Shown: positions 17,340-25,607 of the stretch, one piece after another
How positions within the stretch are numbered: position 1 is the stretch's first letter
Layout of the letters: each line of letters opens with the position of its first letter
Assembly (NCBI GenBank): GCA_949282965.1
Contig: CASDQW010000062.1
Location: 1-56,359 of the forward strand
DNA: 56,359 bases
From: an uncultured Lentisphaeria bacterium
Lineage (GTDB): Bacteria; Verrucomicrobiota; Lentisphaeria; Victivallales; Victivallaceae
Direction of reading: 5' to 3'
Notes under the pieces: model-generated
What the model saw: the letters and a program-made list of their open reading frames with translations, nothing else
The model's database searches: none
Told to the model about the DNA's origin: nothing
Program-made: the position numbers and the translations under genes

Positions 17340-17902
17340 AACGACATGTTCTCTGCCTGGCGCTGCCGGCGGGTGTGGCGATCCTGGCAATCCTGGCAAT
17401 TACCTCCGGATGCGTCCGGGAGGAACGGCCGGATTCGCCCGGATTCGGTGAATTTCGTTCGAAGGATACACAATTTGAACGGATTAAGAACGCCCAGGTT
17501 ACGTTCGGACCGGTGGGACAGCTGTCCTTTGACGCCGGAAAACCGGCACGGCTGTCTTTTTCGCTGAAGAACGTCGGCGGCCGTCCGTTGCGGATTCCCG
17601 AATGGCGCATGAACGAGGTCGACAACATCCGGCTCTTCTGCCAGCCCTGGCTGCCCGACATGACCAAACCGGACGAAAACGCCTGGATGGCCATGAACGA
17701 CGAGGTGAAAAAGCCGGAACTGCGTTACACGCTGGAACTCATGCCTTCGAATCAGGCGATTGTCACGCGCGATCTGACGTTTGTGGAGGATCTGGTGGTT
17801 TCCACCGGGGCGGAGCGGCGTTATTTCGTCAAGGCCGAGCTGAACCTCACCTCGCTGCCGATGTCCACCGGGGTGTTCGCCATCGCGGTGGTCGGGCGCT
17901 GA
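17336..17902 (+). CDS. Predicted lipoprotein, unknown function
   Basis: A 188-aa protein with a lipoprotein signal peptide ending ILAITSGC (lipidated Cys at about residue 26). The mature part reads as a beta-sandwich-like domain (LSFDAGKPARLSFSLKNVGG...IPEWRMNEVDNIRLF, and YTLELMPSNQAIVTRDLTFV). The phrase 'FSLKNVGGRPLRIPEW' resembles immunoglobulin-like domains that describe 'deviation from a norm'; this is only a fold-level impression. It overlaps the upstream membrane-protein gene by 4 nt (ATGA). No catalytic motif is visible. Confidence 0.75.
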   Translation: MKRHVLCLALPAGVAILAILAITSGCVREERPDSPGFGEFRSKDTQFERIKNAQVTFGPVGQLSFDAGKPARLSFSLKNVGGRPLRIPEWRMNEVDNIRLFCQPWLPDMTKPDENAWMAMNDEVKKPELRYTLELMPSNQAIVTRDLTFVEDLVVSTGAERRYFVKAELNLTSLPMSTGVFAIAVVGR

Positions 17903-17928
17903 ATCCGTTTCCCTTTTTTCCGGAGACG

Positions 17929-17943
17929 CGCCCGCACCGGGCG
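17929..17943. terminator. Short GC hairpin between convergent genes
   Basis: CGCCCG-CAC-CGGGCG between the lipoprotein stop and the hydF stop. The preceding CCCTTTTTTCC gives a minus-strand A-run only. It is a weak bidirectional terminator candidate. Confidence 0.35.
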
Positions 17944-19149
17944 TTACCTCCGGTCGAACGGCGACATGACCCGGTCGAAAACACCGCGACACTCCGAAAT
18001 CGCCATGCCGTAATTGGTGATCGGCACCCCCGCCGCCCGGGCCAGTTCGATTCGGCGCAGGGTTTCCCGGCGGTTCAGCATGCAGCCGCCGCAGTGCACA
18101 ATCAGCCGGTAATCCGAAACGTCCGCCGGATAATCCCGCCCGGCACAGACGGTGATCTGCAACGCGCCCCCGGCTTTCTCCGCCAGCCATCGCGGAATCT
18201 TCACCCGGCCGATGTCGTCGTTCGTGGCATGGTGCGTACAGCCCTCCGCCACCAGCACCCGGTCGCCCGGTCGCAGGCGGCGGATGGTCCGGGCCCCCTC
18301 GGCGTAGGCGGCAAGGTCGCCTTTCAAACGCGAAAACAGAATCGAAAAAGTGGTGCACGGTACTTCCGGCGGCGTTTCACGCACCATCAGATCCACCACC
18401 TGCGAGTCGCAGACCACCAGCGCCGGCGGCGTCCGCAGTCCGGCCAGTGCCGCGCGGTACTCCGTTTCCCGGCAGGCCAGCGGCAGCGCCCCCAGATCCA
18501 ACGCGTCCCGGATCGTCTGCACCTGCGGCAGGATCAGCCGCCCCTTCGGCGCCTGTTTGTCAATCGGCACGATCAGCAGCACCGTGTCGCCGGCGCCGAC
18601 CAGATCGGCCAGCAGCGGAGGCGGCTCCACGAAATCGTCCGGCGCCGCTTCCAGCAGCCGGGTCCGCAATTCCGTCAGCAGCCGGTCCCGGTCCGGATCG
18701 CTCAGCAGGGGAGCCAGTCCGGTTTTTTCCCGGAGCATGGTCAGAAACGTTTCGTCCGGCGGCGTCCGGTCGGCGAAGGTGACGACCGGGATTACCCGGA
18801 TTTTTCGTTCCGCCGCGGCGCGCAGAATTTCCTCTTCCTCTTCACCCCATTGCCCGGCCGGCACGACCAGCAGAATCACGTCCGCCCGGTCGTAAATTCG
18901 CCGCGCCGCGGCAACCCGTTCCGTGCCCAGGCGGGTGGGGTCATCCAGCCCGGCGGTGTCGATCAGCAAAATCGGACCGACCGGCAGCAGTTCCATGGCT
19001 TTCTCCACGCAGTCGGTGGTGGTGCCGGGTTCCGGAGACGTGATGGCGACCGTCTGTCCGGCGATCCGGTTCAACAAAGTGGACTTGCCGGAATTGGTCC
19101 GGCCGAACAACGCCACGGCCAGCCGCAGCGATTTGGGTGCTGGTTCCAT
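17944..19149 (-). CDS. hydF: [FeFe]-hydrogenase H-cluster maturation GTPase HydF
   Basis: A protein of about 401 aa. An N-terminal Era-type GTPase has P-loop GRTNSGKST (about residues 15-23), EPGTTTD, the G3 motif IDTAGLDD and TFADRT in place of NKxD. The middle is a dimerisation domain (VLLIVPIDKQAPKGRLILPQVQTIRDALD). The C-terminal iron-sulfur domain has EGCTHHATNDD and VHCGGCMLNRRE, the CxHx(n)CxxC ligands that hold a [4Fe-4S] cluster. HydF is the scaffold on which HydE and HydG build the 2Fe subcluster. HydE, HydG and the hydrogenase are not in this window, so the presence of an [FeFe]-hydrogenase elsewhere is inferred. The ATG at 19149 lacks a strong ribosome-binding site and an upstream start is possible. 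Confidence 0.92.
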   Translation of the reverse strand: MEPAPKSLRLAVALFGRTNSGKSTLLNRIAGQTVAITSPEPGTTTDCVEKAMELLPVGPILLIDTAGLDDPTRLGTERVAAARRIYDRADVILLVVPAGQWGEEEEEILRAAAERKIRVIPVVTFADRTPPDETFLTMLREKTGLAPLLSDPDRDRLLTELRTRLLEAAPDDFVEPPPLLADLVGAGDTVLLIVPIDKQAPKGRLILPQVQTIRDALDLGALPLACRETEYRAALAGLRTPPALVVCDSQVVDLMVRETPPEVPCTTFSILFSRLKGDLAAYAEGARTIRRLRPGDRVLVAEGCTHHATNDDIGRVKIPRWLAEKAGGALQITVCAGRDYPADVSDYRLIVHCGGCMLNRRETLRRIELARAAGVPITNYGMAISECRGVFDRVMSPFDRR

Positions 19150-19286
19150 GATGAATTTCAGCTTTCTGGCTTTCTGTCTTTGCAACTCTGACTTCAGGCG
19201 ATCCCGCCGGCCGCGGATTATCCGGCACACCGGGGAGCCTTATGGAAAAATACCGCACAAAACGGAGCATGTAAAGGGCATTGGGA

Positions 19287-19315
19287 TTGCTTTTTTCACA
19301 TTTCGGCAGTATTAT
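19287..19315 (+). promoter_or_regulatory. Promoter for the DUF2062 gene
   Basis: TTGCTT (19287-19292), a 17-nt spacer and TATTAT (19310-19315), 33 nt before the ATG at 19349. Confidence 0.55.
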
Positions 19316-19348
19316 CTTCATTCAAGGCGTTCAACTGAGAGTCCAAGA

Positions 19349-19873
19349 ATGTGGAAATATTTTCGCTGGCAGACCCTCCGGGTTCTTTATCTCAAACTGA
19401 TGCGGCATTCCGGCACGCCGGAATACACCGCCCGGGGTGTTGCCCTCGGATTGTTTGTCGGATTCCTCATTCCCATGGGATTGCAGCTGGCCGTGGTCAT
19501 CCCGCTGGCCTTCCTTTTTAAAACCTCCAAGGTCATGGCCGGAGCGTTCACGTTCGTGACCAATCACCTCACCGTCTTTCTGATCTACCCGGTCCAGTGC
19601 TACATCGGCAGCTATCTCATTTTCAATCCGCTGAGCTATGCCGAGGTGTCCGGAAAACTCAAGGCGCTGATGTCCGGCGAATCCTGGCGGGAAGTCCTGA
19701 CCGAACTCAGCCGGCTCGGTCTCGAACTCGGATTGGCCTTCTTCGCCGGAGGCCTGCTCTTCGCCATCATCTCAAGTGTCCTGGGGTATTTCATCTCTCT
19801 GCAGCTGATCCTGCGTTACCGCGCCCGCCGCGCCCGCAAACTCGCCGCCCGCCGCGCCGACCACCTGTCCTGA
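19349..19873 (+). CDS. DUF2062-family membrane protein
   Basis: The 174-aa protein begins MWKYFRWQTLRVLYLKLMRHSGTPEYTARGVALGLFVGFLIPMG. The 'G(T/S)P..iA.G.AiGvFiG..P..G.q' block is the signature of DUF2062. Hydrophobic segments lie at about residues 29-62, 70-93 and 130-155, and the C-terminus is Arg-rich (RYRARRARKLAARRADHLS). The function of DUF2062 is unknown; it occurs alone or with glycosyltransferases. The last codons (DHLS and stop) lie inside the giant palindrome that follows, and the convergent MscS gene ends with the same four residues for that reason. Confidence 0.85.
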   Translation: MWKYFRWQTLRVLYLKLMRHSGTPEYTARGVALGLFVGFLIPMGLQLAVVIPLAFLFKTSKVMAGAFTFVTNHLTVFLIYPVQCYIGSYLIFNPLSYAEVSGKLKALMSGESWREVLTELSRLGLELGLAFFAGGLLFAIISSVLGYFISLQLILRYRARRARKLAARRADHLS

Positions 19874-20168
19874 CCCCGGTTCCCCGTTCAGACGGAAAGT
19901 GTGACTCCGGGGGAAGAAGACAAAACTTTTTGAAAAAAGTTTCTTTCTTCTCCCCCCGCCCCCCTCATCTTTTACAAAAACTTTTCCATTTTTCCGCGCT
20001 TTTTCTTTCCGGCATGTTGCCGGAGAGAAAAAGCGCCGGAGAATCTGAAAAGGTTTGGAAAAAAAGAGGGGACGGGGGAGAGAAAAAAACCTTTCCTGAA
20101 AAGGTTTTTTCTCTCCCCGGTATCATTTTCGTCTGGACGGGGAACCGGGGTCAGGACAGGTGGTCGGG
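19859..20168. repeat. Approximately 310-nt imperfect palindrome spanning two convergent gene ends
   Basis: The two outer arms (about 19861-19893 and 20132-20162) are inverted copies of one another with about one mismatch, covering the last codons and stop of both convergent genes. The similarity continues inward as an imperfect inverted repeat (poly-pyrimidine tracts, CGC-CTTTTTCT blocks) to a central stem CCGGCA-TGT-TGCCGG (20009-20023). Transcribed in either direction it would fold into one long hairpin. It contains no supported gene, although an open frame reads through it. It may be a bidirectional terminator, a duplicated 3' end, or a mobile palindromic element. Confidence 0.85.
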
Positions 20169-21278
20169 GAAGACGGGGGTGGAGGCGGGGATATTGGCGG
20201 CGGAGAGGGTGTCGATGAGTTGCAGGTGGGTGGATTCGAGGTAGGTTTGGAGGCGGGGCAGGTCGGGGTGATGGAAGGGGATGATGACGCGGATGGAGAT
20301 GTTTTTCTGGTCGAAGGAATTGTAATGAATTCGGACGGGATCTTCCGGGATGGCGAAGGGGCGGCTGGTGAACAGGTTCTGAACGATTTGAATGGTCTGT
20401 TCCAGCTGCTGGCGGCTGGTCTGGGGGAGGTTCAGGTCGAAGGTATGTCTGAGGAAGGCGCGCTGGGAGAGGTTGTCCAGGCCGACGTCGGCGATTTTGC
20501 TGTTGGGGATGGAGAAGATGTGTCCGGAATTCTGGCGGATGCGGGTGCTGCGGAATCCGACATGTTCGACGGTGCCGTCGAATCCGGTGCCGCGAATACG
20601 CTGCCCGACGGTAAACGGTTTGTCCATGGCGATCATGAGCGAGCCGAAAATATTGGAAACGGTGTCGCGGGAGGCGAGGGCGACGGCCAGACCGACGACG
20701 CCTGCGCCGGCGATCATGGCGGAGATGTTCAGTCCGAGGATACTCTGGCCGATAAAGAAGACGGCGAGGACGCAGATGGTGACGCGGAGAGCCTTGTTGA
20801 TGAGGGACAGCCAGAGTTCGTCGAGTTCGGCATGAAAGCCTCCGGCGGCGCGGCGCAGCAGAAAATCGACGATCCGGGTGGCGCGCAGCAGTTCCCAGGC
20901 AGCGACTCCGGCGGCGATGGCGAGGAAGAGGCGGTCGATACGGCCGATAGCGACGGCGGAAAGGGTTTCCAGCAACGGCCAGAGCGCGAAATAGGTGCCG
21001 GCAGTCAGCAGCAGGCCGCAGAACGGGGCGGCGCTGGTTTCGAGGATCAGGGCGCCGAGTCGGTTCCGGTTTTTCCGGATGACGCAAGGCAGCAGCAGTC
21101 TGACGATAAGCAGATGAAACAGCAGCACCGTCAGAATGGCGCAGGCGAGCATCAGCAGCGAGCCCAGAATTTGTGGATATTCCTGTCGGAACCAATCCGC
21201 GGCGGCGTGAAAGAATCGAGTGGTTTCCGAAGCGGCGAAACGCAGTTCGGTCGTGGTGGCGGCGGCGACAAACAGCAT
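20151..21278 (-). CDS. MscS-family mechanosensitive ion channel
   Basis: A 375-aa protein. Transmembrane segments lie at about residues 40-62, 83-102, 115-132 and the pore-lining TM3 at about 185-205. TM3 reads LNISAMIAGAGVVGLAVALASRDTVSNIFGSLMIAMDKPFTVGQRI, the MscS consensus of Gly/Ala packing followed by the beta domain start. The cytoplasmic domain contains TVEHVGFRSTRIRQNSGHIFSIPNSKIADVGLDNLSQR, the canonical 'G.V..I.lr.T.ir..dg..v.iPN..i' motif. It opens under membrane tension to release osmolytes. It is the last gene of a minus-strand run behind the NUDIX and small membrane-protein genes. Its final codons lie in the giant palindrome. Confidence 0.9.
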   Translation of the reverse strand: MLFVAAATTTELRFAASETTRFFHAAADWFRQEYPQILGSLLMLACAILTVLLFHLLIVRLLLPCVIRKNRNRLGALILETSAAPFCGLLLTAGTYFALWPLLETLSAVAIGRIDRLFLAIAAGVAAWELLRATRIVDFLLRRAAGGFHAELDELWLSLINKALRVTICVLAVFFIGQSILGLNISAMIAGAGVVGLAVALASRDTVSNIFGSLMIAMDKPFTVGQRIRGTGFDGTVEHVGFRSTRIRQNSGHIFSIPNSKIADVGLDNLSQRAFLRHTFDLNLPQTSRQQLEQTIQIVQNLFTSRPFAIPEDPVRIHYNSFDQKNISIRVIIPFHHPDLPRLQTYLESTHLQLIDTLSAANIPASTPVFPDHLS

Positions 21279-21321
21279 GAGAGCTTCCTCCCGGGGGTGA
21301 TGGTTTCCAGAAATCAGAATG

Positions 21322-21867
21322 TCATGACGGAGAAGGCGAAGCCAGTCCAGTCAGCATCAGACAGCCGAGTGCGACGAAAAAAACACCGAGCAGATCCGAG
21401 GCACCGTAAAAGCCTCCGCCTTTTTTCATCAGAAACGCATATCCGGCCGCTGCGCTCAAGACACCTCCGGCCAGCCCGGTCAGGCGCATGGCCCAGCCGT
21501 TTTGGCGGATTCCCGCCCGAATCAGCAGCTCCACAGCGGCGACCGCTGCCCACAGCCCCGCCCCGGGCAGCGCCTGGCGGTGCCAGGACAGACCGGGAAA
21601 GGATCGGAATAAAAGCGCGATCACGGTGATCGGGATCAGGAGCAGGATGATTATTCCCGCCCGGCTCAGTCGTTTCCGGAACCGGAGAAACAGCAGCGGC
21701 GGTACCAGTATCGGCAGCCACAGCACGATCGTCAGTACTTTCGCCGCCGTCTCCGGTGCGGCAAGAAGCAGTACACCGAGCGCCAGCGTGGCGCCGGCCC
21801 GGCACCAGGGAGCGGGGCCGTCCGGAGCGGTCAGAACGGCGGCCAGGCGGTCGAAACGATGTTTCAT
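21322..21867 (-). CDS. Multi-helix membrane protein, possibly HdeD/DUF308-like
   Basis: This 181-aa protein is mostly hydrophobic helices: about residues 22-36 (AGATLALGVLLLAAP), 40-58 (KVLTIVLWLPILVPPLLFL), 68-85 (AGIIILLLIPITVIALLF), 100-115, 125-145 and 155-175. The short paired helices and 'LGVLLLAAPETAAKVLTIVLWLPILVPPLLFL' resemble HdeD/DUF308 proteins (acid-resistance membrane proteins), but this is a loose match. ATG 21867 overlaps the NUDIX stop by 4 nt (ATGA), giving coupled translation. It is followed by the MscS channel 43 nt downstream, so an envelope-stress role is plausible but unproven. Confidence 0.65.
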   Translation of the reverse strand: MKHRFDRLAAVLTAPDGPAPWCRAGATLALGVLLLAAPETAAKVLTIVLWLPILVPPLLFLRFRKRLSRAGIIILLLIPITVIALLFRSFPGLSWHRQALPGAGLWAAVAAVELLIRAGIRQNGWAMRLTGLAGGVLSAAAGYAFLMKKGGGFYGASDLLGVFFVALGCLMLTGLASPSPS

Positions 21868-22427
21868 GAGGCGTTGGCAATGGCGTAGGCGACCACTTTC
21901 GCATCCAGACCGTCGCCATGGCTTTGTGCGTTTTTGAGGAACGGGATCAGTTCGCCGCGGGGGACCGTGAAGCATTCAATCGACTCCGAATCCTCCGGAT
22001 GCGGGGTCGGCGGATTATCCCGATACAAATCGGCATGGATGTTCATCATGACGGTGGTGATGGTTTCTCCCGACATGCCGGGGGAATTGTAGGCGGGGGG
22101 CAGGACCCGGACGATTTCACCGCGGTACCCGGTTTCCTCGAAAAGTTCCCGGACCGCGGTCTCCTCCGGCGTTTCACCGGGATCGATCAGGCCGGCGGGG
22201 AATTCGATGAGGTAGGTTCCGGTTGGGGGGCGGAACTGGCGGATCAGCACGATCCGATCGTCCGGCTGAAGCGTGGCGATGATCATGACCGCGCCGAGGC
22301 CGCCGACCCGCCCCGCTGCTTCCCATTTCCGGATCCGTCCCCGGTCGTCCATGAATTCGATGATGTGTAACGAAAGGTGACGGCCGGCGGCCAACTGGGT
22401 ACGGGTGAGAATCTGCGGTTTTTTCAT
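21864..22427 (-). CDS. NUDIX hydrolase (ADP-ribose pyrophosphatase type)
   Basis: A 187-aa cytosolic enzyme. The Nudix box runs from GLIDPGETPEETAVRELFEET to GY (GX5EX7REUXEEXGU), with REx2EE supplying Mg2+ ligands. Upstream, LIRQFRPPTGTYLIEFPAG is the typical ADP-ribose/nucleoside-diphosphate-sugar binding lead-in (RQFR..., E-x-PAG). It probably cleaves ADP-ribose or a related dinucleotide to AMP and sugar phosphate. It heads the minus-strand run NUDIX - small membrane protein - MscS, with the next start overlapping by 4 nt. Confidence 0.9.
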   Translation of the reverse strand: MKKPQILTRTQLAAGRHLSLHIIEFMDDRGRIRKWEAAGRVGGLGAVMIIATLQPDDRIVLIRQFRPPTGTYLIEFPAGLIDPGETPEETAVRELFEETGYRGEIVRVLPPAYNSPGMSGETITTVMMNIHADLYRDNPPTPHPEDSESIECFTVPRGELIPFLKNAQSHGDGLDAKVVAYAIANAS

Positions 22428-22468
22428 GGTTGCGTTTTTCCGGGAGAGGAGTTTTTTTTAATTTATTG

Positions 22469-22498
22469 ATAATAGATTTGACAATGTGGCAAATGCAA
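22469..22498 (-). promoter_or_regulatory. Promoter for the NUDIX-MscS run
   Basis: On the minus strand, TTGCAT (22498-22493), an 18-nt spacer and TATTAT (22474-22469). It overlaps the divergent coaE promoter. Confidence 0.45.
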
Positions 22499-22506
22499 GC
22501 TAATTT
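22478..22506 (+). promoter_or_regulatory. Promoter for the coaE-rho-ftsB run
   Basis: A perfect -35, TTGACA (22478-22483), a 17-nt spacer and TAATTT (22501-22506), giving a leader of about 110 nt before coaE. It is interleaved with the minus-strand NUDIX promoter. Confidence 0.55.
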
Positions 22507-22623
22507 ATAACAAAACTTACGAATACCTGCGGGGCAGGGACTGTTTTTACGATTTTCCCAATCTTCTCAGTCATCGGTGGTGCGTTTGGGGACCGCTGCC
22601 GATAAAGGAATTTCTCAACGCGT

Positions 22624-23220
22624 ATGATTCTGGGACTGACCGGCGCCATCGGTGGCGGAAAAAGTACCGCGCTGTCGGCGTTTGCTGCCGCCGGAGCGGA
22701 AGTACATGATGCCGACCGTCTGTGTCATGAATTCTACCGGGATCCGGATTCTGAACTGGTCCGGGAACTGGCGAATCGCTGGGGCAATCGGATTTTTACC
22801 GCTACTGGAGAGGTGGATCGCAGCCGGATCGGCGAGATTGTCTTCGCGGATCAGTCGGAGCTGGATTTTCTGACCGGGCTGATCTATCCGGAACTGGAAC
22901 GGCGAATGACGGCCGCGATCGCCGCCGCCCGCCGGCGACCGGAAAATATGACGGTATGGGAAGTGCCGCTGTTGTTTGAGCTGGGCTGGGAACGGGTGTT
23001 TGACGCCACTGTGGGGATCTGGACGGAACCGGCGTTGCGTCACGCCCGGCTCCGGACCCGGGGGCTGGCGGCAGAAGAGATCCTCCGGCGCGAAGCGCGG
23101 CAGTGGCCGGCGGAGCGGAAACTGGAACGAGCCGATTATGCGCTGATCAATAACGGATCGGCGGCTTATTTGCAGATGCAGTGTGTGGAATTGCTGAAAA
23201 TTCTGAACAGGAAAGTGTGA
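22624..23220 (+). CDS. coaE: Dephospho-CoA kinase
   Basis: A 198-aa P-loop kinase: MILGLTGAIGGGKSTALSAF (GxxGxGKST at about residues 6-14), DADRLCHEFY (the conserved Asp), and VWEVPLLFELGWERVFD, the CoaE 'vPLLfE' motif. TRGLAAEEILRREARQWPAERKLERADYALINNGS is the family C-terminal lid and core. It phosphorylates dephospho-CoA at the ribose 3'-OH, the last step in coenzyme A synthesis. The length fits the family (about 200 aa). rho starts 6 nt after the stop, an arrangement seen in many bacteria. Confidence 0.95.
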   Translation: MILGLTGAIGGGKSTALSAFAAAGAEVHDADRLCHEFYRDPDSELVRELANRWGNRIFTATGEVDRSRIGEIVFADQSELDFLTGLIYPELERRMTAAIAAARRRPENMTVWEVPLLFELGWERVFDATVGIWTEPALRHARLRTRGLAAEEILRREARQWPAERKLERADYALINNGSAAYLQMQCVELLKILNRKV

Positions 23221-23226
23221 CATTTT

Positions 23227-25110
23227 ATGACAGATCAACCGATGAATCCGCCGGAATCCGGTGAACCGACGCCGTCTCCGGCGCCGAAACGGCGCGGCCG
23301 TCCGCGCAAAGTCAAGCCGGTGGCGGAAGATACTTTGTTCGATCGAACCGAACCGGTCGCCGCACCGCCTCCGGTCGCCGCCGAAGAAACGCCGGTAGCG
23401 CCGGCGAATCCGGTCGAAAATTCCGCTTCTCCCACCGTTTCTCCCAGTCCGGCTCCGGAGTCGGGAGCGCCGGAACGGCCGCAACAGCCCCGGGAATCCC
23501 GGCGGGAAGGGCAGAAAGACCAGGAACGTCGTTTCCGCAACGACCGGAACAACGACCACAACGATCGCAACGAGCAGCGCAATGATCGCCGTCGCAATCG
23601 TGCCTGGCGCCGGCGCGATGACAACAACGGTAACAACAATGGTAACAACAACGGCAACGACCGCCGCCGCATGATGGAGGAGGACGATGCCGTTGCCGAT
23701 GAAGTGATGCGGGAACTGGTCAGCGAGGAACTGCGCGGGCGGGAGAAACGCCCGGTGATCGAGGGGCTGCCCAATGACGATGACATCGAACGGGAGGCGC
23801 GCGAACAGCAGCGCCGCGGCCGCCGGGAAATGACCCGGGATCACATTGTGCCGAGCTTGAATATTTCCGAACTTCAGGCGAAGCCGATGACGGAACTGGC
23901 GAAGATGGGCGAGGAACTCGGGATCGAAGGCATCGGCGCGCTGGAGAAGTCGCTGCTGATATTCGAGATTCTCAAGGCCAATGCGGAAAAGAGCGGCCAG
24001 ATGTACGGCAGCGGCTATCTGGAAGTGCTGGCGGATGGTTTCGGCTTTCTGCGTTCCTCGCAGTATTCGTATCTGCCCTGTTCCGAGGATATTTATTTAA
24101 GTCCCTCCCAGATCAAGCGTTTTGCATTGAAGACGGGGGATTTTGTGGCCGGGCAGATCCGGACGCCGCGGGAGAAGGAACGCTTTTTCGCCATGCTCAA
24201 GGTGGAGAGCATCAACCATGATTCTCCGGAACGGAAGAAGGAGATCATTCCCTTCAACGAACTGACTCCGTATTTTCCGACCCGGCGGTTGATGCTGGAG
24301 CACGACCCGGCGGATCTTGCCACGCGGGTGGTGGATCTGGTCACGCCGATCGGTCTCGGTCAGCGCGGCCTGATCGTCGCGCCGCCGCGAACCGGGAAAA
24401 CGGTGCTGCTGCAGAAAATTGCCAACAGCATCCGGAAGAACAACCCCGATGTCAAATTGATCATCCTGCTGATCGACGAACGTCCGGAGGAAGTGACCGA
24501 CATGCAGCGTTCCGTGGACGCGGAAGTGGTGAGTTCCACTTTCGACGAACCGCCGGAACGACATGTGCAGGTGGCGGAGATGGTGATCGAAAAAGCCAAG
24601 CGGATGGTGGAGTACAAGCATGACGTGGTTATTCTGCTGGACAGCATCACCCGTCTGGCGCGCGCTTACAATACGCTTCAGCCGCACAGCGGCAAGATTC
24701 TGACCGGCGGGGTGGACGCCAACGCGCTGCACAAGCCCAAACGGTTTTTCGGAGCGGCCCGCAATATTGAAAATCACGGCAGTTTAACCATCATCGCCAC
24801 GGCGTTGATCGATACCGGCAGCCGCATGGACGACGTGATTTTCGAAGAGTTCAAGGGGACCGGCAACATGGAACTGCATTTGGACCGCAATCTTTCCGAC
24901 CGTCGCATCTATCCGGCGATCAATATCGAAAAGAGCGGCACCCGCAAAGAGGAACTGCTGGTGCATCCGGACGAAATGCAGCGTATCTGGATTCTGCGCA
25001 AGGCCGTGAACGGCGTGCCGCCGGCCGAGGCGATGGAACTGCTGCTGGGGCGGCTCAAGAAAGTCAAGACCAATATCGAATTTCTGTTGACGCTGCAACC
25101 GCAGTCCTGA
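23227..25110 (+). CDS. rho: Transcription termination factor Rho with long basic N-terminal insert
   Basis: A 627-aa protein, about 200 residues longer than E. coli Rho (419). Residues 1-200 are disordered and include an AT-hook-like [10 protein letters not shown] (21-30) and an Asn/Asp/Arg-rich tract ([14 protein letters not shown]..., [13 protein letters not shown]). From about 215 the cold-shock-type RNA-binding domain begins ([40 protein letters not shown]). The RecA-like motor has Walker A PPRTGKT (about 386-393), Walker [17 protein letters not shown] and the R-loop region [20 protein letters not shown]. Rho is a hexameric RNA-dependent ATPase that ends transcription. Long N-terminal insertion domains of this kind occur in several phyla and may add RNA binding or phase separation. 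Confidence 0.95.
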   Translation: MTDQPMNPPESGEPTPSPAPKRRGRPRKVKPVAEDTLFDRTEPVAAPPPVAAEETPVAPANPVENSASPTVSPSPAPESGAPERPQQPRESRREGQKDQERRFRNDRNNDHNDRNEQRNDRRRNRAWRRRDDNNGNNNGNNNGNDRRRMMEEDDAVADEVMRELVSEELRGREKRPVIEGLPNDDDIEREAREQQRRGRREMTRDHIVPSLNISELQAKPMTELAKMGEELGIEGIGALEKSLLIFEILKANAEKSGQMYGSGYLEVLADGFGFLRSSQYSYLPCSEDIYLSPSQIKRFALKTGDFVAGQIRTPREKERFFAMLKVESINHDSPERKKEIIPFNELTPYFPTRRLMLEHDPADLATRVVDLVTPIGLGQRGLIVAPPRTGKTVLLQKIANSIRKNNPDVKLIILLIDERPEEVTDMQRSVDAEVVSSTFDEPPERHVQVAEMVIEKAKRMVEYKHDVVILLDSITRLARAYNTLQPHSGKILTGGVDANALHKPKRFFGAARNIENHGSLTIIATALIDTGSRMDDVIFEEFKGTGNMELHLDRNLSDRRIYPAINIEKSGTRKEELLVHPDEMQRIWILRKAVNGVPPAEAMELLLGRLKKVKTNIEFLLTLQPQS

Positions 25111-25176
25111 ACAACATGGGCGACCGTGCCGCCGGACACCTCCGGCGGTGCGGTGTAACGACGGAGCTGGTAACCT

Positions 25177-25491
25177 ATGGCGGATGTGAAAAAGAAAAAC
25201 GGAACCTCTTCCTATTTGTTGTATTTGATTATCGCCCTGGCGCTGCTGGCTGGGGCCGCGTTGCTGCTGCCGGTTTACCGCGAATACCAGAAGAAGCGCG
25301 CGGAACTGGCCGACCTGAAACACCGTCTGGCCGACAAGCAGGCGGTAAGTGCCGAACTCAACCGGGAAGTGGGTGCGTTGCAAACCTCTCCGGATGCCGT
25401 GGAAAAGGTGGCCCGGGAGAAATTCGGGCTCTGCCGGGAAGGCGAAACCGTTTTCAAATATCCACAGCCGCGTTCGCAGGAGAAGCGCTGA
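25177..25491 (+). CDS. FtsB/DivIC-like septum-formation protein
   Basis: A 104-aa protein with a short basic cytoplasmic end (MADVKKKNGTSS), one transmembrane helix (about residues 13-33, YLLYLIIALALLAGAALLLP) and a coiled coil (about 36-72, YREYQKKRAELADLKHRLADKQAVSAELNREV). The end, SPDAVEKVAREKFGLCREGETVFKY, is the FtsB/DivIC consensus ('YiE..aRe.Lgm.kpgE.v'). In the divisome FtsB bridges FtsL and FtsQ. It follows rho by 66 nt. The family is clear; a specific symbol is not assigned because FtsL- and DivIC-type homologues are hard to separate by eye. Confidence 0.88.
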   Translation: MADVKKKNGTSSYLLYLIIALALLAGAALLLPVYREYQKKRAELADLKHRLADKQAVSAELNREVGALQTSPDAVEKVAREKFGLCREGETVFKYPQPRSQEKR

Positions 25492-25549
25492 GACTGCATT
25501 CGCCGGGCATTGCGATTGGCTGTGCTCCGGGGATTGCCGTTAGAAAAAA

Positions 25550-25581
25550 ACACCACCCGGCCGGGTGGTGTTTTGTTTTTT
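25550..25581 (+). terminator. Rho-independent terminator after ftsB-like gene
   Basis: A perfect 10-bp stem, CACCACCCGG (25551-25560) with CCGGGTGGTG (25561-25570), preceded by an A-run and followed by TTTTGTTTTTT. It could also work in reverse for the minus-strand lipoprotein, which ends at 25608. Confidence 0.85.
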
Positions 25582-25607
25582 GGGCTTCTATGCAGGGATA
25601 GGACAGG

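Noticed and set aside
19972..21195. A 407-codon frame through the palindrome and MscS gene
   Set aside because: Its translation is Arg/Pro-rich with no motif and overlaps the MscS frame, whose channel motifs are unmistakable.
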